From Bdellovibrio sp. UBA4095 (GTDB taxonomy: Bacteria > Bdellovibrionota > Bdellovibrionia > Bdellovibrionales > Bdellovibrionaceae), in contig DFXZ01000010.1 in the NCBI GenBank assembly GCA_002381805.1, positions 203,136 to 267,135 of the forward strand: a DNA stretch of 64,000 bases. Direction: 5' to 3'. Under the pieces are notes generated by a model. It was not told the origin of the DNA. It searched no databases and saw nothing but the letters and a program-made list of their open reading frames with translations. Below, piece after piece: positions 16,986-26,012 of this stretch. Both the position numbers and the translations under genes were made by a program. The stretch's first letter is position 1. Each line of letters opens with the position of its first letter.

Positions 16986-18250
16986 TTCGATTTCTCCGCA
17001 GAAGTCAGAGATGTTGGGCTAAACCAGATATCTAAAACAACCCCCTTCTTTTCGGCACCTTTTTGCTTAAAAACGAAAGTGGACTTTTGCTTATACTCAG
17101 CTCGATTTCCAAATTTATTGGTTTCATTAACATATTTGAGATCGATGGATATCACGCCTTTTTCCTTAAGCGTTATGACTTCCGCCTTTTGTGAAATCCC
17201 GTCGCCATTCTTATCGTTCCAGAGCTTTAACTTTTTAAAGACCTTATCCTTGGCATCAATCACACCATCTTTGTTAAGATCATGTGCCCCAAGATTCGCA
17301 AAGCCATTTTCAAAGTTTCCGTAGTCTCCAAAAAGCTGGCTCCCATCTTTTATCTGGGAATTATTCTTTTCATCCAAGACTAAAAAGTACCCGGGAGCAT
17401 GTGGCTCTGGCCAAAACACTCCACCGGTTTGATTCTCACGAATCGGAAAAGATGACTTTCCAGTAAAATCAGGAAGCTCGTCGTCAAAAAACAACATTAA
17501 TGGGGAATAGTAAGCCCCACAGAAGCCCGTTTTTGTTTCGCCCTGAACCTTCGCTTTCATTCCTGGAGATGCCGCACCAGGAAAGTCGGCATACACGTCG
17601 ATAGTTTTACCATCTATTGACGTGTACCAATTCAATCGTGAGCTTAATGGCCCCGCCGAACCGAAATACGATCCCAAGAGCTTTCCGCCCGGAGGAGCTT
17701 TCTGAGTAAAACGAATTCCCGAAAAAATTAGATTCTTTTCAGTTACATTGGTCACTTCGCCTTCTGAGGTAATGGTCATCTCTTTCAAGTTTGGAATTAG
17801 TAACTGCAAAACATTACCATGGGCTTTAATTCGAGCATTGGGATCGCTCACTGTTACCATGTCTTCAGCTTGACCATTCCACAGAGTGCCGTTTCGAGCG
17901 CTCAAAGCTTTGAGAAGTTCTGCTGGGAATTCAACCATAATTGTTTTCTTTGCTCCGGACTGATCATGCGCATCCACATAGGCAACAACCCAAGAGTTTT
18001 CCGAAACGGGATTTGCAACACTTCGAAGATTAGTTGCATAGCAGGAAAGGTGCATGTTTACTCGCGTGTAGCTACCCACCTTTGCCGTTGTTACCTGAGA
18101 ATCAATAACCACATTGGAAAGCATTCCCCCGCGTGCAGGCATCACGTCAAACGCAGAAAGTTCAGCTTCTTCATTTTTATTTTCCGTTTGCGCCCAGGCG
18201 GTATGCCCCATGAGGACTGCAACCGTCAGAAGAGTAGTGATTTTCTTCAT
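16982..18250 (-). CDS. Exported protein with paired EF-hand-like calcium loops
   Basis: 422 residues. The signal peptide ends at about 20 (HTAWA/Q). Residues about 323-360 contain two closely spaced calcium loops, LNKDGVIDAKD and NDKNGDGISQKAE, of the EF-hand/dockerin type. The rest is beta-rich without known motif. It lies 12 bases after the prepilin gene ending at 18263 and overlaps the next gene by four bases. Calcium-binding proteins are known to control type IV pili (PilY1-type), so a calcium-responsive role in this pilus system is plausible but inferred. It lacks the long beta-propeller of PilY1. Confidence 0.82.
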   Translation of the reverse strand: MKKITTLLTVAVLMGHTAWAQTENKNEEAELSAFDVMPARGGMLSNVVIDSQVTTAKVGSYTRVNMHLSCYATNLRSVANPVSENSWVVAYVDAHDQSGAKKTIMVEFPAELLKALSARNGTLWNGQAEDMVTVSDPNARIKAHGNVLQLLIPNLKEMTITSEGEVTNVTEKNLIFSGIRFTQKAPPGGKLLGSYFGSAGPLSSRLNWYTSIDGKTIDVYADFPGAASPGMKAKVQGETKTGFCGAYYSPLMLFFDDELPDFTGKSSFPIRENQTGGVFWPEPHAPGYFLVLDEKNNSQIKDGSQLFGDYGNFENGFANLGAHDLNKDGVIDAKDKVFKKLKLWNDKNGDGISQKAEVITLKEKGVISIDLKYVNETNKFGNRAEYKQKSTFVFKQKGAEKKGVVLDIWFSPTSLTSAEKSK

Positions 18251-18262
18251 ATCTGACTCCCA

Positions 18263-19255
18263 CTATTTTCGTTTGGACTTTTCGATAGCCACATTAATTC
18301 GAATCAAAGGCAAACCAATGGATTCACGCTTAAAGGAAACTGACGTAATTTTCGTAGCTATTAAAAAAGGTCTATCAAACTTCCCGTTATGATATTCATA
18401 TGAGTAAAGATCATACTGATTGGACTCGCTTCTTTTTTGCAAAGAAATCCTGTATCCGCGAACAGCCACTAGCTCTATAACAGGGCTGGCTCCCCCTACC
18501 GTCGGCACCGTCCGGAGGTAGGTATCAACATTAGGAACAACTTGATTTGTTACCGGATGTTTACTTGAAACATGTCCAGCAAAATTGTCAATGGCAAGAT
18601 CCCCTCCCCTAACCGAACCCAGAAAGGAATGCATTCGCGGGGCCATGTTCATGTTTACAGTACCATCCACCGCCACGTATCTTAGAGGAATCGGCACCTT
18701 TAACATTAACAAGTTATTATTGACCCAAATATCTGGAGCAAATTTACTAACAACATTTTTATTATTAAGCGCCGAATAAACAAGAGGCGCAGAGACATTC
18801 ATATTCATATTTGGTTCAGGAAGCTGATAAGCGTTCACGGGATTATAATAAATCTGATCTTTCTGATCCGCATTGAAAGTCAGGAAATAGAAATGCAGTC
18901 GATTCTTTTTTGGGTCTAGAGTTAGGGTTCGAGAAAACTCTGCTTCTGACCAGCCAGCCGTCGACACGTCATCGATCTGATCAAAAAACTCACGACCCGA
19001 ATCATCCAGATTTCCTATTACATAGTTAAATGACGGTCCGGCATCTTTGAAGAGCTTACTTAAATAGCGCATTGTGAAGGTCAAGTCAGTTTCAGTTTCC
19101 AGCTGGTCACGATTTAACTGAGTTAACCCATAAATATCTTTTAGTATAGTTCCAGCAAGAATTGAAAATACAGCTAACATAGCTGTAACCAATATTACCT
19201 CTACCAAAGTAAAACCATTTTGACTGCGGTGCTTTAGCAAAGTCTTCTTTTTCAT
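18263..19255 (-). CDS. Minor pseudopilin, PilW/GspJ-like
   Basis: 330 residues. The N-terminus has the prepilin peptidase site RSQNG/FTLVEVILVTAMLA with Glu at +5 and a 20-residue hydrophobic helix. The body is a globular domain of about 280 residues, the size expected of PilW/GspJ proteins that sit at the pilus tip. Start and upstream stop overlap as ATGA (19252-19255). The operon order (PilX-like, small prepilin, PilW-like) is that of minor-pilin clusters. Exact subfamily is not certain from sequence alone. Confidence 0.85.
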   Translation of the reverse strand: MKKKTLLKHRSQNGFTLVEVILVTAMLAVFSILAGTILKDIYGLTQLNRDQLETETDLTFTMRYLSKLFKDAGPSFNYVIGNLDDSGREFFDQIDDVSTAGWSEAEFSRTLTLDPKKNRLHFYFLTFNADQKDQIYYNPVNAYQLPEPNMNMNVSAPLVYSALNNKNVVSKFAPDIWVNNNLLMLKVPIPLRYVAVDGTVNMNMAPRMHSFLGSVRGGDLAIDNFAGHVSSKHPVTNQVVPNVDTYLRTVPTVGGASPVIELVAVRGYRISLQKRSESNQYDLYSYEYHNGKFDRPFLIATKITSVSFKRESIGLPLIRINVAIEKSKRK

Positions 19256-19737
19256 TTAAGACTCACAATCATTTGGATTTGCTCAGTATCTGCTATTTTC
19301 TCGTTGTTACAAACGGTCGAAAAATTAGTTGTAAGCTTAGGATGAGTTATCCTGATAGTAACTACGTATACTCCGCGAATACTTTGCAACGGAAAAGGCT
19401 GAATCACGTAGCCCAACCTACCTTTGCAGCCAGGACAGTCAGCGAGCTCATAAATATTGTGATCGTCCCAAGCCAAGGGTAAGTCCTCGTTCTTCAATGC
19501 TGTGCAAGTTGCAACCTCAGAAGCATCAAAGTTGACTTTGAAGAGCTTTGGATCTGACATGATCATCTGGACAATCTTCTGGATTTGAACAGAACGGGAT
19601 CGTGAAGAAATAACCTGCTGGGTGTTCTTTTTGATGTGCACGACATACGTCAGCATTGATGAAAACACAATGATGACAATTGCAGACGCAATCAAGATTT
19701 CTATTATTGAGTTCCCTTTTTGCTGTTGAATAATCAT
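19252..19737 (-). CDS. Minor pseudopilin, PilV/GspI-like
   Basis: 161 residues. The prepilin signal is short: QQQKG/NSIIEILIASAIVIIV, with Glu at +5 and Asn rather than Phe at +1. One conserved-looking disulphide pair may form in the head (CTALKN; CPGCKG; VCNN). The start overlaps the stop of the PilX-like gene by four bases. Size and place in the operon suggest a PilV/GspI-type minor pilin. Membrane-inserted until assembled. Confidence 0.83.
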   Translation of the reverse strand: MIIQQQKGNSIIEILIASAIVIIVFSSMLTYVVHIKKNTQQVISSRSRSVQIQKIVQMIMSDPKLFKVNFDASEVATCTALKNEDLPLAWDDHNIYELADCPGCKGRLGYVIQPFPLQSIRGVYVVTIRITHPKLTTNFSTVCNNEKIADTEQIQMIVSLK

Positions 19738-22451
19738 AGGAACTCCAACCTTTTTAACTCGACGACATCGTATCTCATAATGCGGTATTTACATCTGATC
19801 TCGTTCCCTACCAAACCACAGTCAGGATCTACCATAGTCCACTTAAAAGGATCTGCCTTGTTCCGCAAAGAAATGGGATTACACTTGAACAGAAACTGTG
19901 ACTGCTGAATAGATGGGTATGGATGCCACAAGGGATCTGAAGGAACATCGCAGTTAATGCCGCCAGTCGTCGTCGTATTAAGAATTCCAACCTTGCGAAG
20001 TTCGTATACCGCACTCGGATAGTAGATATTACTCCAACGGATACCGGCCTTGATAGCGCTATCATCAATTTTCATTTTACTGACAATAAAGGTGCCGATG
20101 ATTCGAAGTGGTTCTGCGCGCGACTCAATTATTAGATTGTCACACACGAAGAACCCTGCGACAAAGTTCGCTTCTTTTTCAATAACACAATTGTTATGAA
20201 TTGCTGAGACGTGGAAAATCGGCAGTACCGGTCCTCCAGATCTTGCACTGGTTGCATTTAACCGCAAAGTACCAGGATTGTAGCCCGGTTCAAGCGTTGT
20301 GCCTGGCTCTGTAAATCCCCATGAACGTCGTGCCTGCTGAGTAAAGGTTGTATTAGACCAGTCCGCAGCCTTAAATGAAGGGAACATATCCGTTCCCGCT
20401 GGTGGAGAGAAACATGACTTATCAAATGCAACCCAATCTTTATCCGCTAAATTGACATTAAAATCAGTCGCGTTGCCATAGACTTTACAACTGTTATCAA
20501 AGGCAGGACATCCGAAATACCCTCCGGCTATTCCAGTTCCGCCCGCAGTACCTTTTGAAAACGCAAATCGCTTCTCGGTGCCACCATGTGCTCTCTTAAA
20601 GCTAAAGCCGTTCGACTTATATCTTCCCATTTCTGGATGCCATGCAAACTGCGAATAACAACGATGAGTAGTACCGTTATGGACATAAATATCACTTGTG
20701 TACGCTGGAGATCCAGGCTCACAATCTGAAGGGGGCAATTGCGTCTGCCCCTTCGTTCGTGCTGAGCCAATTGTCCCGTTGCTCGCTGTCGAGTAAGCAA
20801 CATCAAAAGCTTCCAAATTGATTTCAATACTCGGCTCTGTACTTGTAGTCACTGTTGAACCAGCGGGCTTCACAGGGAACGGGAACATCGCAAACTTATC
20901 CTGGTTCAAAAGCTCCACTCTAATGTCGACAGCATTATTCTGAACATTTGCCCCGAAAGCATAAGGTGTCGTTGTAATCCTGATCTTTGCACTGGGATCA
21001 TTCGGGTTCATTGAAATATCCAGCACACCGTTGCTAGACATATCCGCTGCTACATAGCCATTCACGTTATTAATCATGCCGTTTAAGCCAATGGCAATTC
21101 GCATGATTGGTCGCTGATCCTCGACGGAACCACTATAAGTAACCTGAGGATTAAGCTCAGAGGGCGAAAAATTGAGCAGCTGCTTTGGACCCGTAATACT
21201 CTGCTTATAAAAATTGTTCAAGGCACCCAGATTTGCGCGAAAATTTAACGTCGTATTAACGTTGGTAGTTGCCCCTGGTGCCGCCTCACTTCCACCCGGA
21301 AGCTGCTTTAAAAACAGCTGCGAATTTCTAGTCAGCGAGAGATCAGTCCTTGCGGAATTACGAAGAATACAAAGTTCGGTGTCAGTCGTGATTGGTGGCG
21401 CTGGAGCGACCTTCGTTAAAATTCGCAAACCCTCGTCAGCTCCTGGATCCAAAAGGACCCCTCTTAAAAAGCCACCAAATTGATCTGTTTGAGAGTAAAA
21501 GCGGTCGACAATGCCACCGGCATTAGCAGGTTTAGAATAGCTCGCCGTCGCACCTTTTCCTTCAAGCACTCGTCCCGATCCCAAAATTAACTTATCCGCA
21601 AAGGTCACAGGAGTGTAACCAATTGCGTCCGGAGCCGGGATATACACATTGCCATTGACAAAAACAGGGCTATCAAAATGAATACCCGGCGTATTGGGGT
21701 TGGCAACCGGAGAGATATAAACGTTTCCATTTGCAGTTGCAGCCAACTCCGGAGCCGGACGATCCAAGAATAAATTGTTTCCAATCATCAAGGCATTGGT
21801 GTTCACTTCTCTTGGGAAAACCATGACAGATGAAACTGCTGAAATTTTGTCACTGGTCGTCTTAATCAAAGACCGACCTCCCAAAACAAGTTCAGATTCC
21901 ACTTGAATAACAACTTCTCGGCCCTTTTGCACACCGTTGTCGACTCGAATAATGCGGAAATTAAAAACGAAGTCTTGTCCAATATCCTTAAGACCTTTAA
22001 TGACATAAAACAGTGGGTGCTCCGGTGTAATATCCGCCCATTTGACAGTCCCTACAATTGACTTAGTTCTCACTTTAGAAATGTCACCGCCATAGGATGC
22101 CGCAGGCATCGAGGATTCAATCGCACGCAATCCCTCATCAGATATTAAGAGTCTTTCAACATTGTTCGGATTTGTTAATGCACACGTTGGGTTCTGTGAC
22201 CAGTTGGACGAGAAACACCAACGATTTCGCACGCCATTTAAGGTATAATCAATAGAAGAATGAAGTGCAGCGCTTAGTGCACCAATGTCATTATTCTTAA
22301 GAACTGTTTTAGTTAAACTTTCGAAGTAGGTAGCTAAAGACGTGACAATGATGACCCCAATGAACGAAATCACCATCGCGTAAACTATCGCGCCACCCTT
22401 TTGGCGACGGCGGCCTTCTGAGAATTTTTCTGATTTCCATATACTACACAT
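19734..22451 (-). CDS. Giant PilX-like pilus-associated membrane protein
   Basis: 905 residues, far larger than PilX proteins (usually under 250). After a basic leader (EGRRRQKGGAIVYAM) there is one hydrophobic helix, VISFIGVIIVTSLATYF, followed by a Ser/Thr/Asn/Gly-rich extracytoplasmic body. The arrangement is typical of PilX/GspK-like minor pilins, in which the class III signal is weak; no clear Glu at +5 is seen. The body contains several Cys in its second half (SDCEPG, FGCPAFDNSC, DCGLVGNEIRC). It opens the five-gene minor-pilin operon. The large head may be the adhesive tip. The ATG at 22451 has no strong ribosome binding site. Confidence 0.8.
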   Translation of the reverse strand: MCSIWKSEKFSEGRRRQKGGAIVYAMVISFIGVIIVTSLATYFESLTKTVLKNNDIGALSAALHSSIDYTLNGVRNRWCFSSNWSQNPTCALTNPNNVERLLISDEGLRAIESSMPAASYGGDISKVRTKSIVGTVKWADITPEHPLFYVIKGLKDIGQDFVFNFRIIRVDNGVQKGREVVIQVESELVLGGRSLIKTTSDKISAVSSVMVFPREVNTNALMIGNNLFLDRPAPELAATANGNVYISPVANPNTPGIHFDSPVFVNGNVYIPAPDAIGYTPVTFADKLILGSGRVLEGKGATASYSKPANAGGIVDRFYSQTDQFGGFLRGVLLDPGADEGLRILTKVAPAPPITTDTELCILRNSARTDLSLTRNSQLFLKQLPGGSEAAPGATTNVNTTLNFRANLGALNNFYKQSITGPKQLLNFSPSELNPQVTYSGSVEDQRPIMRIAIGLNGMINNVNGYVAADMSSNGVLDISMNPNDPSAKIRITTTPYAFGANVQNNAVDIRVELLNQDKFAMFPFPVKPAGSTVTTSTEPSIEINLEAFDVAYSTASNGTIGSARTKGQTQLPPSDCEPGSPAYTSDIYVHNGTTHRCYSQFAWHPEMGRYKSNGFSFKRAHGGTEKRFAFSKGTAGGTGIAGGYFGCPAFDNSCKVYGNATDFNVNLADKDWVAFDKSCFSPPAGTDMFPSFKAADWSNTTFTQQARRSWGFTEPGTTLEPGYNPGTLRLNATSARSGGPVLPIFHVSAIHNNCVIEKEANFVAGFFVCDNLIIESRAEPLRIIGTFIVSKMKIDDSAIKAGIRWSNIYYPSAVYELRKVGILNTTTTGGINCDVPSDPLWHPYPSIQQSQFLFKCNPISLRNKADPFKWTMVDPDCGLVGNEIRCKYRIMRYDVVELKRLEFL

Positions 22452-22649
22452 TGTCTACTTTTCGGAATTTACTAAGAATTCTTGAGAGCCCGAGAGCCTC
22501 ACTTTGAGACACCAGCTCCAAACCGACACAACAGGAAGCGAGAACTGCGATCACGACGAGTGTCTCAGTTTGGTTCAACAAACTCCCTTTGAATTACTTT
22601 TCTCTTGATTATGATTTCTTGTCCAAGGGCCTATTTTAACTCTTAGGCC

Positions 22650-23720
22650 TTATCTTCGCGGGACCCTAGTACGAAGTTCACTCTGCGCTAGGTCGTGCAA
22701 AGACCTGCCAATTTCTCTGGTAGCCCTTCGAGATCCCGAATGAATACTCACCAGATTCAGAAATCCATGAGCTAAAGGTTCCATACACAGTTCATTCGTC
22801 TTGCCACCCCGCTGACGCAAGTAGCGGGCATAAGCTTGTCCTTCGTCTCGCAATATATCGAAGCCCGCCGTTACGACCAGGGCTGGGGCCAGGGCAACTC
22901 CTCCAGGCGCATGAATTGGTGAAACTCGGGGATCACTCGCCATCCCTGAATTTTCTTGCAGGTAGTGTGTATAAAACCATTCTCGTTCACCGAAGTTAAA
23001 ATAGAAATCGTGATCGTACCGTTGAAGAGATTCGTAGCTTCCTGTTCGATCAATCATGGGATAAATCAAACATTGCGCAAGCACCGGCGCACCCGTCATT
23101 GAAAGCACTTGAGCCGTCACCGCAGCCAAAGTCGCACCTGCGCTATTTCCTCCCACCACAATTGATTCCTTGCGAACACCGAATAAATCCGCATTTTGCT
23201 GAACCCAGCGCACGGCGGCCTCGGCATCTTCTACAGCAGCTGGAAAAGGATTCTCTGGAGCCAAACGATACGCAACAGAAAGAAGTGGCATTCGACTTTC
23301 CTGACAAAGCAATCGACAACTGTCATCAGCCGTTTCCAGATCACCAAAGACGAATCCGCCACCGTGGAAATAGACCATCAGTGCAGATATTTTTTCAGGA
23401 CCTTCTGGTATATAAAGACGCGCTTCCAAATGTCCGGAGGAGGTGGGAACTCTAAAGGGTCTGACTTCTGCAACTGGAAAGTTCGCGCGCAAAGGCAGAA
23501 GCTCTTTCAGCCATCGCTCGCGACTTTGCTCGGGTGTCAGCGAATTTAAGGCTGCCACCTTTCCCAGTTTGCGCAATTTCAATAGAAAATAAACAAATCG
23601 AGAAAGCTCAACTCCGTTTTCATTTTTGGGCGTTCTCATAAATCGGAAAAATCGACTTTCCAAGAGTCGATCAATGGTGCGAAGAATTAAAAGCTGAAAG
23701 GTGAGCGGATTCTTTCTCAT
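22650..23720 (-). CDS. Alpha/beta hydrolase, hormone-sensitive-lipase (HSL) family esterase
   Basis: 356 residues. The HSL signature is present: oxyanion-hole motif VYFHGGGFVFGD (about 115-125), nucleophile Ser in GGNSAGAT (about 190), Asp in FDILRDEG (about 288) and His in LAHGFLN (about 318). The first ~100 residues are a cap-type region. Such enzymes hydrolyse short to medium carboxyl esters. The start overlaps the stop of the Baeyer-Villiger monooxygenase gene (ATGA, 23717-23720). A monooxygenase that makes esters from ketones next to an esterase is a classic catabolic pair. No signal peptide, so cytoplasmic. Confidence 0.92.
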   Translation of the reverse strand: MRKNPLTFQLLILRTIDRLLESRFFRFMRTPKNENGVELSRFVYFLLKLRKLGKVAALNSLTPEQSRERWLKELLPLRANFPVAEVRPFRVPTSSGHLEARLYIPEGPEKISALMVYFHGGGFVFGDLETADDSCRLLCQESRMPLLSVAYRLAPENPFPAAVEDAEAAVRWVQQNADLFGVRKESIVVGGNSAGATLAAVTAQVLSMTGAPVLAQCLIYPMIDRTGSYESLQRYDHDFYFNFGEREWFYTHYLQENSGMASDPRVSPIHAPGGVALAPALVVTAGFDILRDEGQAYARYLRQRGGKTNELCMEPLAHGFLNLVSIHSGSRRATREIGRSLHDLAQSELRTRVPRR

Positions 23721-25174
23721 CTTTTAGTGCTCTTTCTGACTTCAAATGCCGTTGGCCTGAACTTTTTTAAGAGCCTGCGAAAGCTGAAAGAAAAATCCGG
23801 CCAAAGCGCAGTGTTGATTCCTTTACTATCCAAATACCAACTCTTGCATCCACCAACTTCCCACACCGTTATATGCATCTGTTGCGCTAGCCTTCGACAA
23901 TATTCGTCTTGTTCGGAAGAGCGCACTTCGAGAATATCAGCATCTTTTTGCGCCACATACTCCACGGCTTTAAGAAGCTGTACAGCAATGGCCTCATACA
24001 TGTAAACCATTGAGCTATGACCCAACCCAGTATTGGGACCATTCATCAAAAACAAATTTGGAAAGCCCGACACCATCATTCCCAGATAGGCCCTGGGAGT
24101 TCCGCTCCAGGTTTGTGAAAGGCTCACCCCTTTTGAGAACACCCGGGCGGCCACGGGTGATTCTTGAGTTTTAAACCCCGTTGCAAAAATAAGGGAGTCA
24201 GCTGCGTAAAATGTCCCTTGCACATCCAATATTCCATCTGCGCGAACTTCTTGAATCTGGCTTGTCACCAGAGATACATTACTTTTGTTCAGCGCCGGAT
24301 AATAGTCGTCAGACAGAAGAATTCTCTTACAACCCATTGTATATTTTGGCTTCAGTTTATTTCGCAAGTTTTCGCTCGGAACCTGGGCATGGAGATGGGC
24401 TAGCGCTTTCTTCTGTGCATTTTTCATTAAGTGAGGATGGAGAAAGGCAATAACTGCGATTTCCAACTTCAGATATATTCCCAGCCTAGTAAGTTTCTGG
24501 AGAAAAGGAATCTTTCTGAAGAGGTGCTTTTTCATTGAACTGATGAGCCTATCTTTACGAGGCAATATCCAGGCAGGAGTTCGTTGGAAAATTGTGACTG
24601 ATTTCGCCGCTTCTGCAATTTGAGGAATAAACTGTATTGCTGAAGCTCCTGTTCCCACAACGATGACCTTACGGTCTTTCGCAGAAAAACCTGTCGGCCA
24701 GTGCGCGGAGTGAAAGACCTCTCCTGAAAAAGTCTCGAGTCCACGCAGCGGTGGAATCACCGCTTCACTAAGATTGCCCGTGGCTAAAATCAGAAAACGT
24801 GCGATGTAAATACCGCCGGCGGTTTCAACTCGCCACTCCCCTGTTTCTTCATTCCACTCAGCTCGAGACATTTCATGATTAAATCGGATGTACTCTTCTA
24901 ATTGGAAGCGTCCAAGGCAGTCTTTGAGATATTGATGGATCTCTTCTCTACGAGCGAATTTGTGACTCCACTCTGGATTGGGCGCGAAAGAGAAAGAGTA
25001 GAGATGAGAAGGAACATCACAGGCACAACCCGGATACGTGTTGTCACGCCAGACTCCGCCGATTTCGTGCGAACGTTCGAGCAGTAAAAAATCGCTTTCA
25101 CCCTCTTGCTTAAGACGTATCGCCGCCGCTAATCCACTAAAGCCAGAACCGATGATAAGCAGCTTCTTTCGCAT
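23717..25174 (-). CDS. Flavin-containing Baeyer-Villiger-type monooxygenase
   Basis: 485 residues from the ATG at 25174 (AAGG seven bases before); a GTG codon directly upstream is possible. FAD motif IGSGFSGLAA at about 9-18, the WRDNTYPGCACDVPSHLYSF region characteristic of type I Baeyer-Villiger enzymes, fingerprint FSGEVFHSAHW (F-x-G-x3-H-x3-W) near 147, and a second Rossmann NADPH motif VVGTGASAIQ near 172. It inserts oxygen next to a ketone to form an ester or lactone. The first base of the GTG overlaps the nitroreductase stop. The esterase follows immediately. Substrate unknown; steroids, cyclic ketones and long-chain ketones are family precedents. Confidence 0.92.
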   Translation of the reverse strand: MRKKLLIIGSGFSGLAAAIRLKQEGESDFLLLERSHEIGGVWRDNTYPGCACDVPSHLYSFSFAPNPEWSHKFARREEIHQYLKDCLGRFQLEEYIRFNHEMSRAEWNEETGEWRVETAGGIYIARFLILATGNLSEAVIPPLRGLETFSGEVFHSAHWPTGFSAKDRKVIVVGTGASAIQFIPQIAEAAKSVTIFQRTPAWILPRKDRLISSMKKHLFRKIPFLQKLTRLGIYLKLEIAVIAFLHPHLMKNAQKKALAHLHAQVPSENLRNKLKPKYTMGCKRILLSDDYYPALNKSNVSLVTSQIQEVRADGILDVQGTFYAADSLIFATGFKTQESPVAARVFSKGVSLSQTWSGTPRAYLGMMVSGFPNLFLMNGPNTGLGHSSMVYMYEAIAVQLLKAVEYVAQKDADILEVRSSEQDEYCRRLAQQMHITVWEVGGCKSWYLDSKGINTALWPDFSFSFRRLLKKFRPTAFEVRKSTKR

Positions 25175-25176
25175 CA

Positions 25177-25944
25177 CTAAACCTTATGTACGAACTGATC
25201 TCTAGGTCCCCTTATGCGCGGACCGTAGATTCCGTTCGAGGCTCTTCTTCCCGCACTGATAACCATGGCTACTGAAGCTCCACGCGGCAAGTCCAAAAGG
25301 CGCTTCACGCGGACTTCATCAAATCCCTCCATGGGACAGGTATCAAACCCTGCAGCTCTAAAAGCGAGCATCAAGTTTTGGCAAGCCAATGCCGTCGTCT
25401 TGGTCGCCCACAATCTGTTGCCTTTGTTTCCGTAAGGACCTCGGGGGATCACGCGGAACAATCCGACAAAGTTAATTAGCAAGGACTTGATAGGCCCCAA
25501 AAGACCTAACGGCCCATTGCCGTAGACAATGGGAGCTAACTTTGAATAATAGTCCTTTGCACTCTGCGGGATGTGAGGCTGTCTGGAAAAATAATCAAGA
25601 TTTATCTTTTGTCCAAGTTTCCAACGATCAGGGCGAGCCACACAGACAATGAAGGTCGAAGAGGTTTTTGCAGCCGGTTGATTCAGGCAATACTCTTTTA
25701 GTTTCTCCATTTTTTCGGGTGACTGAACCCAGAAAAAATCCCAGGTCTGCAAGTTCGACGAGTTAGGTGCTAACAACGCCATATCTAAACATTTTTCCAC
25801 AATCTCATCTGGAATCCGATCGGGCGTATAGACCCGAACCGAACGCCGCGAGTTGACGACTTTCTCAAATTCGGCAAAATCACAGTCCGTAGCAGGTTCA
25901 CTGTAATTTACTTCCAAAGGTTTTGAGAATACGTTATCAGCCAT
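25177..25944 (-). CDS. Nitroreductase-family FMN oxidoreductase
   Basis: 255 residues from the ATG at 25944, which follows GCGAGGTCAAGAT. The frame extends to 26061, and an ATG at 26025 has AAGGAGA but with too little spacing. The body starts with VVNSRRSVRVYTPDRIPDEI (FMN phosphate contact) and continues with ALLAPNSSNLQTWDFFWV, the typical nitroreductase core. LAFRAAGFDTCPMEGFDE and LDLPRGASVAMVISAGRR complete the family pattern. These dimeric flavoenzymes use NAD(P)H to reduce nitro groups, quinones or enones. In the operon it sits between an epimerase-like dehydrogenase and the monooxygenase, so a redox step on the same substrate is likely (inference). Confidence 0.85.
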   Translation of the reverse strand: MADNVFSKPLEVNYSEPATDCDFAEFEKVVNSRRSVRVYTPDRIPDEIVEKCLDMALLAPNSSNLQTWDFFWVQSPEKMEKLKEYCLNQPAAKTSSTFIVCVARPDRWKLGQKINLDYFSRQPHIPQSAKDYYSKLAPIVYGNGPLGLLGPIKSLLINFVGLFRVIPRGPYGNKGNRLWATKTTALACQNLMLAFRAAGFDTCPMEGFDEVRVKRLLDLPRGASVAMVISAGRRASNGIYGPRIRGPRDQFVHKV

Positions 25945-26012
25945 ATCTTGACCTCGCTTCAGAGTCCTTAGCTTAGGAGCAGGTCCAATCGCTGGCAAGC
26001 TTAATGACTTGC

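Noticed and set aside
22505..22567. TGAGACAC / GTGTCTCA inverted repeat between operons
   Set aside because: Only 8 bp with 47 bases between arms; could easily be chance.
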